A DNA stretch of 64,000 nucleotides from Trichothermofontia sichuanensis B231 (GTDB taxonomy: Bacteria > Cyanobacteriota > Cyanobacteriia > B231), in assembly GCF_026240635.1 (NCBI RefSeq), contig NZ_CP110848.1, positions 498,501-562,500 on the forward strand, given 5' to 3'. The position numbers and the translations under genes were made by a program. The notes beneath the pieces are model-generated. The model was not told the origin of the DNA and made no database searches. It saw only the letters and a program-made list of their open reading frames with translations. Of the stretch, positions 9,203-18,178 are shown piece by piece; positions within the stretch are counted from its first letter, which is position 1; each line of letters begins with the position of its first letter.

Positions 9203-9338
9203 TCGTCTTCTCCCAAAAAAGGCGAAAGGGAGCCAGATTGGCCAATCCCTCTCCCGCTCTGGGAGAGGGATTTAGGGTGAGGGCGGCACCCAGTCTACCC
9301 AGGTAAAACCGTACTTTATGATTGAGGTAAGGCTGTAA
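9203..9338 (-). repeat. Dispersed repeat family B, copy 1 (one end)
   Basis: On the minus strand it starts TACAGCCTTACCTCAATCAT, continues AAAGTACGG, and then a C/G-rich hairpin (CCCTCTCCC/GGGAGAGGG) and GGCTCCCTTTCGCC. It matches copy 2 (11253) and the left half of copy 3 (57487). It sits between the two sensor-kinase genes; copies 1 and 2 flank the second kinase gene in opposite orientation. Confidence 0.8.
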
Positions 9339-9353
9339 AACATCCCATCTTGT

Positions 9354-11207
9354 CTAACTGGAATGGATAGGGAGCAGATAATCATTAACACTGTGTGTGC
9401 CTCCGTTGGCAAACCGAATTTCAAAGGCAGTGCCTGGTTCTGATAATTGTTTGATTGTCCCTCGCAGTTGGGCAGTCACCAATTGATGTACTAGCGGTAA
9501 TCCGAGCGAATGACAGGTGTTCAGATTAAAGTCATCAGGTAAGCCAATCCCTGTATCCCAAATCTTAAGGACTATGATTTGGGTCGATTCCCGATAGATG
9601 TGGATCCCGATCGTTCCAGTTTGCTGATCAGGGAAGGCATATTTAAGTGAATTAGATAGTAATTCGTTAATAATCAAGCCACAGTAAATAGCAAGGTTAG
9701 GATTTAGCTCAATTGAGTCAATTTTTAGCAGTAAATTTATTCTATCTTGGCTAGCACATAAGGAACTATATAGATGTCTAGCTAGAGTTTGGATATAACG
9801 TCCAAGATCAATACGTGATAGATTCTGCGATCGACATAACTGATCATGAATATGAGCCATACTTTCAATGCGATCGCGACTAGCCTTAAGAATACTGGTA
9901 ATTTCTGGATTGTTGAGATGATAACTTTGTAAATAGAGTAAACCAGAAATAATTTGAAGATTATTCTTGACGCGATGATGAAGTTCGCGTAGAAGAACCT
10001 CTTTTTCAGCAAGGGCTGCTTTGATTTGTTGGCTGGCCTGTTTTTGTTCTGTCCAATCCTCAATTAAACCAACAATGCGATAGGGTTGTCCTAGGGCATT
10101 CTGAATCGGAAAACGGCGATCGCGAATCCAGCGTACTGACCCATCAGCACGAATAATTCGATACTCCAAACAAGCATTATAATTTGATTCAGTCCAGGAT
10201 TTGTCTAAAAATAATGGTTGATTGAGAAGATGACGATCGTCGGGATGAACTAATCGAGTCCAATCCCAGGCATGACGATATAGCGATCGTCGGGATAGTT
10301 GAAAAATCTGTTCATAGGCAGGGCTGACATAAACAAACTTCTGGCGGACAAAATCCATAATCCAAAAAGCTTCCCGGATGTTTTCGGCAATATGACTTAG
10401 ATGTAGTTCACTTTCTTTGAGAGCTAATTCTAAACATTTCAACTGAGTAATATCTCGCAAAACAAATACTAACCCAATCGGCTCTTGTTTTTGATTGCGT
10501 AAAACCCTGACCGAGGTAAAAATGCTTAGTACTTGTCCATCATGGCAAACATGTTTATTCTCGCCATACCATTCGCCAATTGTAGCCAGTGATTTAACAG
10601 CGATCGCTTCATCTTCGGGCTGGAGCCAATGAGATTGATAAAGCGTTTTCAAAGGTTGACCAATAACCTTATCGATAGGCATACCATAGAGATTTTCTGC
10701 TTTTTTATTTAGATAGATAATATGATAATCCAGATCAGTCGCAACCACAGCTTCAGGTAGTTTCTTGAGAAGCATTGTTAAAAATTGACATGAATTTGCT
10801 TCACTAGTGATATTTTTTCGTTGTTCTTCTAAATCGAAAGCACCCTTAATCCGTACTAAGCACTCAGCCTTAGAAACAGGTTCAATCATATAGTCGGTTG
10901 CACCTGCCGATAATCCTTTGAGACAGATATCGGCTGCTGCTTCAGTAGCTAGTAATAGCAGAGGTAGCTTTGCCGTCGTTGACGTTTGTCTTATATTTTT
11001 AACCCATTCAAATTGATTAACTTCAGCCAAGGATAATTCAATGATGATCAGATCCGGCTGACAACGGTCAATGATGTCAAGAGCCCGTGGCCGCTTGCTA
11101 ACCACTGTTAAGTGATAGGGAGGGCTAAGCATCTGCCGTAGTTGTGCTTGCACCTCAACACGAGACTCAATCAGTAGGATGTGGTATCGGGGAGCATTCA
11201 ACGGCAT
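9354..11207 (-). CDS. Hybrid sensor kinase with pseudo-receiver, two PAS domains and HisKA_2 kinase
   Basis: 617 residues. The N-terminal receiver-like domain (8-125) has Glu57 where the phosphorylated Asp belongs (PDLIIIELSL) and Glu109 where the conserved Lys belongs (DYMIEPV), so it is a pseudo-receiver. Two PAS domains follow (about 140-260 and 270-395; PAC motifs VFVLRDIT and VGLIEDWTEQK). The kinase is of the HisKA_2 group with ELHHRVKNNLQ (His411 the likely acceptor) and an HATPase domain with NELLSNSLKYAF and DTGIGLP. It is probably soluble, having no membrane segments. It lies upstream of the other hybrid sensor on the same strand. The signal sensed is unknown. Confidence 0.88.
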   Translation of the reverse strand: MPLNAPRYHILLIESRVEVQAQLRQMLSPPYHLTVVSKRPRALDIIDRCQPDLIIIELSLAEVNQFEWVKNIRQTSTTAKLPLLLLATEAAADICLKGLSAGATDYMIEPVSKAECLVRIKGAFDLEEQRKNITSEANSCQFLTMLLKKLPEAVVATDLDYHIIYLNKKAENLYGMPIDKVIGQPLKTLYQSHWLQPEDEAIAVKSLATIGEWYGENKHVCHDGQVLSIFTSVRVLRNQKQEPIGLVFVLRDITQLKCLELALKESELHLSHIAENIREAFWIMDFVRQKFVYVSPAYEQIFQLSRRSLYRHAWDWTRLVHPDDRHLLNQPLFLDKSWTESNYNACLEYRIIRADGSVRWIRDRRFPIQNALGQPYRIVGLIEDWTEQKQASQQIKAALAEKEVLLRELHHRVKNNLQIISGLLYLQSYHLNNPEITSILKASRDRIESMAHIHDQLCRSQNLSRIDLGRYIQTLARHLYSSLCASQDRINLLLKIDSIELNPNLAIYCGLIINELLSNSLKYAFPDQQTGTIGIHIYRESTQIIVLKIWDTGIGLPDDFNLNTCHSLGLPLVHQLVTAQLRGTIKQLSEPGTAFEIRFANGGTHSVNDYLLPIHSS

Positions 11208-11252
11208 CTTGACAACCGTACTATCAATCGGTTAGCTCCAGTATAATTGACC

Positions 11253-11430
11253 CCTACAGCCTTTACCTCAATCATAAAGTACAGCGTGTCTGAGTAGGCT
11301 GGGTGCCGCCCCCGGGTGTGGCCCTCACCCTAAATCCCTCTCCCAGAGCGGGAGCGGGACTGGCCAATCCGGCTCCCCTTCTCCCAAAAAGGGAGAAGGG
11401 GGTGGGGGATGAGGGCTGCCGGTCGGTGGG
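11253..11430 (+). repeat. Dispersed repeat family B, copy 2 (one end)
   Basis: Starts CTACAGCCTTTACCTCAATC and continues ATAAAGTACAG. It contains two successive hairpin-prone stretches: CCCTCTCCC/GGGAGCGGG and CCCCTTCTCCC/GGGAGAAGGGG. It ends near GCTGCCGGTCGGTGGGAGC. The second closely matches the interior of copy 3. Confidence 0.8.
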
Positions 11431-11517
11431 AGCATCCCGGCTGCTCCCGCTGCGAGTCAGCGCTGCCCCTGGTTGCGGCCTTTTGACTCAGGGTCATCAC
11501 TCACAGGGTAATTACTC

Positions 11518-13038
11518 ATGCTGCTTACAGGTAACCGGATGCCTCTGCCACCCTCACGCTCGCCCGTGGTTAGCCTGCCGCCATTTGCTCGTAGTGACCG
11601 ATTTCAATGGTTGGGGGCTGGGGTGCGGCGATCGCTGCCACGGTTCGGGTGTTGGGTGCTGAGTGGGCTGTGCCTGAGCTTGACGGCGTGCGCACGAGTG
11701 ACTTCGCCGGTAGAGGTGATCCCACCCCTGCCCCAAGATCCCCAAATACAAGCCTATTTTAACCATGCGGCCAGTGCCACCTATACGGATCCCTACCGTC
11801 AGCAGCAGCGGTTGGGCGATGACCTAGAGCAAATCATGGTGGCCACGATCGCCGCTGCCCATAGCCGGGTAGATGTAGCCGTGCAGGAATTGCGTCTCCC
11901 CTCGATAGCTGCGGCCCTCGTCGATCGCCACCGAGCTGGGGTCCAAGTGCGGGTGATTTTGGAAAACACCTATAGCCATCCCTGGAGTGAACTCACACCA
12001 GCGGCAGTGGCCAGCCTGGACGAGCGGGAACGTAACCGCTACCGCGAATTTTTCACCCTAGTAGACCAAAACCGGGATGGCCAACTTAGCCCCGCCGAAA
12101 TAGCTGAACGGGATACCCTGATCATGCTGCGTCAGGGGGGAATTCCAGTGATCGACGATACTGCCGACGGTTCCCAAGGGAGTGGCCTGATGCACCACAA
12201 ATTCATTATTGTGGATGGTCAAAAGGTCATTGTCACCTCCGCCAATTTCACCATGAGTGATATCCACGGGGACTTCCAGTCACCCGAAAGTCGGGGTAAT
12301 GCCAACAACTTACTGCTGATCAGTAGCCCCCAACTGGCTACTCTCTTCACCCAGGAATTTGACCTTATGTGGGGGGATGGCCCTGGCGGTAAACCCGATA
12401 GCAAATTTGGGGTACAAAAGCCTCCACGACCCGTGCAAACCATTACTGTTGGCACAGCCCGTCTGAGTGTCAAGTTTTCCCCCACGGGCCGCAAAACCCC
12501 CTGGACCGCCAGTACCAATGGCTTGATTGCCGAAACCCTCACCACAGCGCGGCAGCACATTGATCTCGCTCTGTTCGTCTTTTCCGATCAGGCCCTGGCT
12601 AATACCCTTGCCCGCCAGCGGGGCCGTGGCGTGACCATTCGCGCTTTGATCGATCCAGGGTTTGCCTTCCGTTCCTACAGTGAAGGTTTGGATATGTTGG
12701 GCTTGGCTTTAGCGGAAAAGTGTAAATACGAGTCCGGCAATCGGCCCTGGTCACCCGCGATCACAACCGTCGGCGTCCCCCAATTAGCCCCAGGGGATCT
12801 CTTGCACCACAAGTTCGCCGTCTTAGATGGCCAAACCGTTATCACAGGCTCCCATAATTGGAGTGAAGCGGCCAATCAGCAAAATGATGAAACCCTGCTG
12901 GTTGTCAAAAGTCCAATTGTTGCCGCCCATTACCAACGGGAATTCGATCGCCTCTACCAAAACGCTGCCCTAGGTGCCCCTGCTAGCTTCCAGGCCAAGC
13001 TGAGAGAACAACAGCAACGTTGCCGATCGGGGCGTTAG
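11518..13038 (+). CDS. PLD-like lipoprotein with an internal EF-hand calcium loop
   Basis: 506 residues from the ATG at 11518. Two full HKD motifs, HHKFIIVD (His226, Lys228, Asp233) and HHKFAVLD (His430, Lys432, Asp437), each followed by a Ser/Asn-containing strand, make it a two-domain PLD-superfamily enzyme (phosphodiesterase, nuclease or phospholipase; substrate unknown). Before the first HKD motif, residues 183-194 read DQNRDGQLSPAE, a textbook EF-hand loop with Asp1, Asn3, Asp5, Gly6, Leu8 and Glu12. A lipobox (SLTAC, Cys58) follows a hydrophobic stretch, so the protein is likely exported and lipid-anchored. The GTG at 11623, preceded by a G-rich stretch, would give a standard 23-residue signal peptide and may be the true start. 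The 3' end overlaps psbV2 by 4 bases. Confidence 0.85.
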   Translation: MLLTGNRMPLPPSRSPVVSLPPFARSDRFQWLGAGVRRSLPRFGCWVLSGLCLSLTACARVTSPVEVIPPLPQDPQIQAYFNHAASATYTDPYRQQQRLGDDLEQIMVATIAAAHSRVDVAVQELRLPSIAAALVDRHRAGVQVRVILENTYSHPWSELTPAAVASLDERERNRYREFFTLVDQNRDGQLSPAEIAERDTLIMLRQGGIPVIDDTADGSQGSGLMHHKFIIVDGQKVIVTSANFTMSDIHGDFQSPESRGNANNLLLISSPQLATLFTQEFDLMWGDGPGGKPDSKFGVQKPPRPVQTITVGTARLSVKFSPTGRKTPWTASTNGLIAETLTTARQHIDLALFVFSDQALANTLARQRGRGVTIRALIDPGFAFRSYSEGLDMLGLALAEKCKYESGNRPWSPAITTVGVPQLAPGDLLHHKFAVLDGQTVITGSHNWSEAANQQNDETLLVVKSPIVAAHYQREFDRLYQNAALGAPASFQAKLREQQQRCRSGR

Positions 13039-13553
13039 CGATCGACAGAGCGAGCCTCTTCGCCCCAGAGGGGAGCAACCTGGGCCGCCCGTAAAATAAA
13101 GGCCGCCAGTTGTTCCATCTGTGTGGGCGAGAGCCACTGCTCGGATACCTGCCGACAAATCAACTCAACGTCCGTGCCATCATAGCTCATCGGTTCCCGC
13201 GAGAAGGCCACCAGACTACTGATATTATCGCGGGGGGGCGTTGCGCCGCGCAGAGCCTCCAGTGATAGGGAAATCGGCGGATTGGGTCGTGTGGTCCCGC
13301 CCGGATGGCAGAGAATGCAGTGTTCCTTAAACAGAGCTTTCCCCTGCGCCAGATCCGCCGCAGTAAAGGCTTTGGTCTCACCAGCCTGGTTATAGGGTAG
13401 GTCAACCGTATCCGTAACCTTCAAGTATTTTTTGATGTACAGGTCATCCACCGCGAAGGCTGACGGGCTGGCAATCGTCCAACTGATACAAACCAACATA
13501 ATCACTAGGCAAAGTTGCCGTATGCTCCCCGTCCAAACACACTGACGTTGCAT
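13035..13553 (-). CDS. psbV2: PsbV2-type cytochrome c
   Basis: 172 residues with a signal peptide (cleavage probably near SAFA-VDD, residue 34), so lumenal or periplasmic. One heme motif CILCH (Cys79, Cys82, His83). Over its length it aligns with PsbV, 214 bp upstream (both have the ATPPRxNI segment), but where PsbV has its second axial ligand His (EIH) this protein has Cys133 (LIC). The PsbV2 crystal structure from Thermosynechococcus is known to have His/Cys heme coordination, and that cytochrome also lies next to psbV, which supports the name. Its function is unsettled: low-abundance, low-potential electron carrier. It is probably co-transcribed with psbV. Confidence 0.88.
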   Translation of the reverse strand: MQRQCVWTGSIRQLCLVIMLVCISWTIASPSAFAVDDLYIKKYLKVTDTVDLPYNQAGETKAFTAADLAQGKALFKEHCILCHPGGTTRPNPPISLSLEALRGATPPRDNISSLVAFSREPMSYDGTDVELICRQVSEQWLSPTQMEQLAAFILRAAQVAPLWGEEARSVDR

Positions 13554-13684
13554 GGATATTCCCTTTCTTTATGAGCGCCAATTCCAGCTAAGATAAAAAA
13601 TTTGGTGAGAACAGGAATGCTCTCACCCCAGGAGCTTCAACGCGGTGTTGAGTTCCGTCAAATCCACAATTAAAAGCAATACCG

Positions 13685-13699
13685 AACTGGTAACCAGTT
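13685..13699. repeat. Short palindrome in the psbV-psbV2 gap
   Basis: AACTGGT-A-ACCAGTT, a perfect 7-bp inverted repeat with a 1-base centre. It could be an operator or a weak processing hairpin between psbV and psbV2. No T run follows, so it is not a typical terminator. Confidence 0.4.
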
Positions 13700-13767
13700 A
13701 ATATCAGGCTTCAAGGCAGGCAGGATGCCTACCCCGCAGTTGCAAGCCTAAATTGAGGGGACAAGCC

Positions 13768-14259
13768 TTAGCGATAGGCTTTGCCGCCCCCCCAAGCCTC
13801 ACCCACAATCTTGGGCTGGATCAGAATATGGCCCGCGATCGCGACTAAATCGTCCTCACTCAGGTTCCGCATTTCTGGGAAAATATCACGGCTGCGAACA
13901 CTGGGGTGAATCTCCCAAATTTCCGTTTCACCATCGAAGGTGGTCGGATTTTTCAAGAAGTCTACCAGCCCCTCAATATTGTTACGGGGTGGGGTTGCCA
14001 GCGATAGGGATTTTTCATCCAGATTAATGTTGGGGTCGGTTTTGGTGCCACCCGTGAGATGACATTGACCACAGGCATTGTTGAACAGTAACTTGCCTTC
14101 TTTTACTTGCTTGAGACTCAGCGTGATCGTATCCCCCTTGTCGTTGAGGGGAACTGTCCGGGTCGCTTCGTCGAGTTCAGCCGCAGCCGCCGTACCTACA
14201 AACAGTTGTAAGGTCAGGCACACTGTGACTACAGCCAGCCAAATGAATCTCCTCAGCAT
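13768..14259 (-). CDS. psbV: Photosystem II cytochrome c-550
   Basis: 163 residues. A signal peptide of about 26 residues ends AAA-AELDE, giving a mature protein of 137 residues, the normal size. The heme motif is CGQCH (Cys63, Cys66, His67) and the second axial His118 lies in EIHPSVRS; in mature numbering these are His41 and His92, as in known PsbV. It is an extrinsic lumenal subunit that stabilises the oxygen-evolving manganese cluster and the need for calcium and chloride. Downstream lies psbV2 on the same strand. The roughly 290 bp upstream, shared with the end of accD on the same strand, should hold its promoter, but I do not see a clear consensus. Confidence 0.97.
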   Translation of the reverse strand: MLRRFIWLAVVTVCLTLQLFVGTAAAAELDEATRTVPLNDKGDTITLSLKQVKEGKLLFNNACGQCHLTGGTKTDPNINLDEKSLSLATPPRNNIEGLVDFLKNPTTFDGETEIWEIHPSVRSRDIFPEMRNLSEDDLVAIAGHILIQPKIVGEAWGGGKAYR

Positions 14260-14547
14260 GATTTCCTCAAAATTGCAGCACAGATAAACGCTAAATTGAC
14301 TCGAATCCCACTGTCATCCTTACCGTTAGCCTTCGGAATGAGACGTTCGCAACCGGCATTACTTGGTCTAGAACCAGGCCAGACCCCAAATCCCTGGGGC
14401 GATCGCCTCGATGAATCAGTGTTGGTTAATGAAAACTATCATGCCATTGATGCTGCCACTTTCAGCGTTGGCTTGTGGAATCCACCTGGGGGCTAAGCTG
14501 TGTGCTAAGTGCAAATACTCCCCTTGATTGGGTCAACACCCTTGATG

Positions 14548-15486
14548 CTACCGACTGGCCTCAGGACTGCCGGGACTCAAGGGTTGCGCGTGGGTTAGGG
14601 ACATGGCAGTCGACGGAATCATGCTTGGGGGGGGCTGGTGTAGCCGGATCAACTGGGCCAGCGTGGACTTGAGTTGGGTACGGGGCACAATCACGTCAAT
14701 AAAACCATGTTGCTGGAGATATTCTGAGGTTTGGAAGTTATCCGGGAGTTTTTCCCGCAGGGTTTGCTCAATCACCCGCCGTCCAGCAAACCCGATCGTG
14801 GCATGGGGTTCGGCCAGGATAATGTCACCGAGCATGGCAAAGCTGGCAGTAACACCGCCCGTGGTGGGGTGGGTCAGGACGGGGAGGTAAAGCTGGCGGG
14901 CGGCCCGATGGCGCTCCAGCGCAGCCGAGATTTTAGCCATTTGCATCAGGCTGAGCATTCCCTCCTGCATCCGCGCCCCACCCGATGCACAGACAATCAC
15001 CACTGGAATTTGCTCGGCAGTGGCCCGCTCAATCAACCGAGTCAGCTTTTCCCCGACAACGGACCCCATGCTGCCCCCCATAAAGCGAAAGTCCATCACC
15101 CCCAGGGCAACGGCCAAACCATCGAGTTGACCTAACCCAGTCTGAACTGCATCTTTGAGACTAGTTTTGGCCTGGGTTTCAGCAATGCGATCGCTGTAGG
15201 ACTTACGATCTCGGAATTTCAAGGGATCGACCGGGGCCAGGGTTTCGTCGATCGCGACCCACGTTTCGGCATCGATGAGTTGATGAATGCGCTCATCGCT
15301 GAAGACGGGATGATGGTGCCCACACTCTGGGCAGACCAATTGGTTGGCCCGCAGATCCTTGGTATAGGTCATTACCCCACAGGCCGCACACTTATGCCAG
15401 AGGCCGTCAGCAATCTCTCGCTCCTGGCGTTCTTTGCTGATCGGTGCAGACTTGCGTCGATTATCAAACCAATCAAATAGAGACAT
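14548..15486 (-). CDS. accD: Acetyl-CoA carboxylase carboxyltransferase, beta subunit
   Basis: 312 residues. The N-terminal zinc ribbon is complete (CAAC and CPEC, residues about 34-56), and the carboxyltransferase core carries the oxyanion glycines ([10 protein letters not shown], near residue 165) and [15 protein letters not shown]. With AccA it moves the carboxyl group from biotin to acetyl-CoA, the first committed step of fatty acid synthesis. The length is typical of the bacterial/plastid subunit. It stands alone, not with accA. The last 20 or so residues are Ser/Pro-rich and non-conserved. Confidence 0.97.
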   Translation of the reverse strand: MSLFDWFDNRRKSAPISKERQEREIADGLWHKCAACGVMTYTKDLRANQLVCPECGHHHPVFSDERIHQLIDAETWVAIDETLAPVDPLKFRDRKSYSDRIAETQAKTSLKDAVQTGLGQLDGLAVALGVMDFRFMGGSMGSVVGEKLTRLIERATAEQIPVVIVCASGGARMQEGMLSLMQMAKISAALERHRAARQLYLPVLTHPTTGGVTASFAMLGDIILAEPHATIGFAGRRVIEQTLREKLPDNFQTSEYLQQHGFIDVIVPRTQLKSTLAQLIRLHQPPPSMIPSTAMSLTHAQPLSPGSPEASR

Positions 15487-15716
15487 TTAACGCTGTTTTA
15501 CCCCACAGGCAGAGACTGACGATCTGACCCCAACTGACCATGACGATCGCGCCCCGCGCTGATTCAAGACCCAATGTTGTGATTGTCATGGCTCTGTTGG
15601 GTATCCATTCTAAACTTTGGGATACTGTCTGAATGAGTCAATCATACTTTACTGAGAAAATGGGTTTCAAGTCCTAGCGCCGGGGAACCGCTTCCGCTAG
15701 CGTTTGCTGAGGAGCC

Positions 15717-15746
15717 TTCAACTGAGACAGTTTCAACTGAGACAGT
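15717..15746. repeat. 15-bp tandem duplication across a stop codon
   Basis: TTCAACTGAGACAGT occurs twice (15717-15731 and 15732-15746). On the minus strand each unit encodes the end of the phosphatase, Asn-Cys-Leu-Ser-stop, so the gene now ends at the first copy and a spare copy of its tail and stop follows. Confidence 0.85.
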
Positions 15747-16350
15747 TCTCAGATTGTTGCAAAAAATGCTGAACAATGTTTAATTGGGCCGTCGTTGGTG
15801 CAACACAGGGGCGGACTTGTTTTAGCCAGTACAGTGCTTCCCATAGGTCTAATTGGTAATAGCGACAGAGGTAGGCAATACACACCAGCGGCGATCGCTC
15901 GATACCGGCTAAACAATGGACATAGATGGGAAGTTGTTGCGTAAGGGCACGATGAACTACATCCACCGCCGTGGCCAGTCGCTCGACGCGCAGTTGCGCT
16001 TCGTAGCGACTATCGGGCAGGGCAACACGGGCACAACGGAAACTGGCAGTAACCTCTGGGGGCAGTTCCGCTTCCATCGGCGCAGTCAGTGATAGGATAA
16101 CCTGGATATTGGCTTGCTTAAAGCGATCGCGATCGCCCGGTTGGGGCAGGCCCCCAACGGCAAGTTTGCCAGGAATAACCCAGTCTAGGGGAGCCACAGC
16201 GCGACGGCTGGAGCGCCGCGGTCGATGTCTGGCAAGCGAACGCGGCCCCGCAGCCACCCGACCCGGCCACACGATAGCGAGTTGTCCCTGGAAAGCCGTG
16301 AGCCAGTTCCGTAACCTTTGCCGAATCTGCTGGCACTGATGTTGTGACAA
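15733..16350 (-). CDS. Dual-specificity protein phosphatase-like protein
   Basis: 205 residues. The cysteine phosphatase signature HCLAGIERS (His-Cys-x5-Arg-Ser) lies near residue 144, and a likely general-acid Asp is in ALPDSRYE (near residue 112). The phosphatase domain spans about residues 60-200. The N-terminal 55 residues are basic and Arg-rich with no recognised domain. It may remove phosphate from proteins or small molecules; the substrate is unknown. It is separated from accD by about 250 bp and is divergent from mnmE. Other starts inside the basic region are possible. Confidence 0.83.
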   Translation of the reverse strand: MSQHQCQQIRQRLRNWLTAFQGQLAIVWPGRVAAGPRSLARHRPRRSSRRAVAPLDWVIPGKLAVGGLPQPGDRDRFKQANIQVILSLTAPMEAELPPEVTASFRCARVALPDSRYEAQLRVERLATAVDVVHRALTQQLPIYVHCLAGIERSPLVCIAYLCRYYQLDLWEALYWLKQVRPCVAPTTAQLNIVQHFLQQSENCLS

Positions 16351-16506
16351 CCTAGCCTCTGCCTCCTTTTGGCATTGTTGTGTCCAGCCTGAATTGCTTG
16401 ATGCCGCGGCCCTAGTGCTTCATATTTTAGCTAATTTCCTAAAAGTCACCGCTAACGGGTTGTCACCTCACAGACCCTTGCTACAAATTGGTTTGTCCGT
16501 ACTGCC

Positions 16507-17874
16507 ATGACTGACACGATCGCTGCCATTGCCACCGCTATTGTGCCCCAGCAGGGTAGTATTGGCATTGTACGGCTGTCAGGTCCCCAGGCATGGGGGA
16601 TCGCGCGCATCCTTTTCGATGCCCCCGGTCGGCAGGTTTGGGAAAGCCATCGCATTCTCTACGGCTATGTGCGCCATCCCCACACCCGCCAGCTTGTCGA
16701 CGAGGCCCTGCTCCTGCTGATGCAGGCACCACGCTCCTACACGCGCGAGGATGTGGTCGAATTCCATTGTCATGGCGGCATTATGGTCGTCCAGCAGGTG
16801 TTGCAGTTGTGTCTGAGCCAGGGGGCGCGGCTGGCCCAGGCGGGGGAATTTACCCTGCGGGCTTTTCTCAATGGTCGTTTGGATTTGACACAAGCGGAAA
16901 GCGTGGCGGATCTCGTCGGTGCCCAATCCCAGCAGGCGGCCCAGGCGGCGCTAGCTGGACTTCAGGGGAAGTTGCAAGCGCCAATCCGCCGGTTACGTGC
17001 CCAGTGCTTAGATATTTTGGCGGAAATTGAAGCCCGCATTGACTTTGAGGAGGATCTGCCGCCTTTGGATGAGGCAGGGGTTCAGGCTCAGATCCACCAG
17101 GTGGCGGAGACGATCGCCGCACTCCTGGCGACGGCGGCACGGGGGCAACTGCTGCGCACGGGCTTAAAGGTGGCGATCGTAGGTCGGCCCAATGTGGGCA
17201 AGTCTAGTCTGCTCAATGCCTGGAGTCGCAGTGATCGCGCGATTGTCACGGATTTGCCGGGGACTACCCGTGATGTAGTGGAATCCCAACTGGTGGTGGG
17301 GGGCATTCCGGTGCAGGTGTTGGATACGGCCGGGATTCGGGCGACGGACGATCGCGTCGAGCAGTTAGGGGTTGAGCGATCGCAACGGGCCGCTCAGGCA
17401 GCCGATCTAGTGTTGTTGACGATCGAGGCCGCGGTGGGCTGGACCGAGGACGATCGCCGCATTTACGAACAGGTTCGCGATCGCCCCCTGATTCTCGTGG
17501 TCAACAAAATCGATCAACTCTCCCCGGAACAGCCCCTCCCGGATGCAGCGGGTATCCCCTACCGTGTGGCTACTGCGGCGCTCAAGGGTGAAGGGATTGC
17601 CGATCTAGAAGCGGCGATTCTGCACGCCGTCCAAGCGGATCACCTGCAAGCGGCCAACCTCGAAGTGGCGATTAACCAACGGCAGGCCGCCGCCCTTATC
17701 CGTGCCCAGGAAGCCTTGCGGCAAGTTGAAGCCACGATCGCTGCAGCCCTTCCCCTAGACTTCTGGAGCATCGATCTCCGGACAGCAATCCATGCTCTCG
17801 GCGAAATCACGGGTGACGAAGTAACTGAATCCGTGTTGGATCAGATCTTTAGTCGATTTTGTATTGGTAAATAG
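16507..17874 (+). CDS. mnmE: tRNA-modification GTPase MnmE
   Basis: 455 residues, full length. The N-terminal tetrahydrofolate-binding domain starts with [20 protein letters not shown]. The G domain (about 220-380) has G1 [10 protein letters not shown]2 GTTRD, G3 DTAG and G4 NKID, and the C-terminal FCIGK holds the essential Cys. With MnmG (GidA) it puts the carboxymethylaminomethyl group on U34 of tRNAs reading split boxes. The ATG at 16507 fits the family start. It stands alone; repeat material follows directly. Confidence 0.97.
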   Translation: MTDTIAAIATAIVPQQGSIGIVRLSGPQAWGIARILFDAPGRQVWESHRILYGYVRHPHTRQLVDEALLLLMQAPRSYTREDVVEFHCHGGIMVVQQVLQLCLSQGARLAQAGEFTLRAFLNGRLDLTQAESVADLVGAQSQQAAQAALAGLQGKLQAPIRRLRAQCLDILAEIEARIDFEEDLPPLDEAGVQAQIHQVAETIAALLATAARGQLLRTGLKVAIVGRPNVGKSSLLNAWSRSDRAIVTDLPGTTRDVVESQLVVGGIPVQVLDTAGIRATDDRVEQLGVERSQRAAQAADLVLLTIEAAVGWTEDDRRIYEQVRDRPLILVVNKIDQLSPEQPLPDAAGIPYRVATAALKGEGIADLEAAILHAVQADHLQAANLEVAINQRQAAALIRAQEALRQVEATIAAALPLDFWSIDLRTAIHALGEITGDEVTESVLDQIFSRFCIGK

Positions 17875-17885
17875 GGCATAGAACC

Positions 17886-17915
17886 TACAGCCTTTACCGA
17901 ATTGACTCAGTACAC
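17886..17915 (+). repeat. Isolated end of repeat family B
   Basis: TACAGCCTTTACCGAATTGA then CTCAGTACAC, matching the right end (in reverse) of the full-length family B copy at 57487-57716. No hairpin core or second end follows; repeat A3 begins four bases later. Confidence 0.7.
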
Positions 17916-17918
17916 AAT

Positions 17919-18020
17919 TATAGTTATTTCAGATTAGAAAGAGATGTCTAAGCCCCTCTCCCCCTGTGGGAGAGGGGTTGGAGGTGAGGGGGCTGTTTCA
18001 GCCTAAATTGCAATGGCTAT
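17919..18020 (-). repeat. Dispersed repeat family A, copy 3
   Basis: The left end is the variant TATAGTTATTTCAGATTAGA, the centre is a CCCCTCTCC/GGAGAGGGG hairpin, and the right end is GCCTAAATTGCAATGGCTAT. With copy 6 it shows that the second end of family A can be of two types, both related to the first end. Confidence 0.85.
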
Positions 18021-18178
18021 CAGGTTTGGCGCTTGATCCGAGCGGCAGCCCGCATCCCCCAACCTTTTCTCCCCAGTCAGGAGCAAGGGGCCGGGCTGGT
18101 GGTAAGGGCCATTCTCCTACGGGGATGCGGCGCGATCGCGGCTCGTCCGGTTTAATGAGCACGCTCTACCTAGACCCC
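18021..18178. other. Repeat-like debris between repeat A3 and the broken acetyltransferase
   Basis: GC-rich sequence with motifs also seen in other repeats (CCCGCATCCCCCAACC, TTTAATGAGCACGCTC). No gene seen. Confidence 0.4.

Noticed and set aside
11303-11662. 119-codon frame upstream of the PLD lipoprotein
   Set aside because: It is the translation of repeat B2 and then a shadow of the PLD gene.
14296-14672. Short plus-strand frames upstream of psbV and over the accD end
   Set aside because: They lack ribosome binding sites and overlap accD on the other strand.
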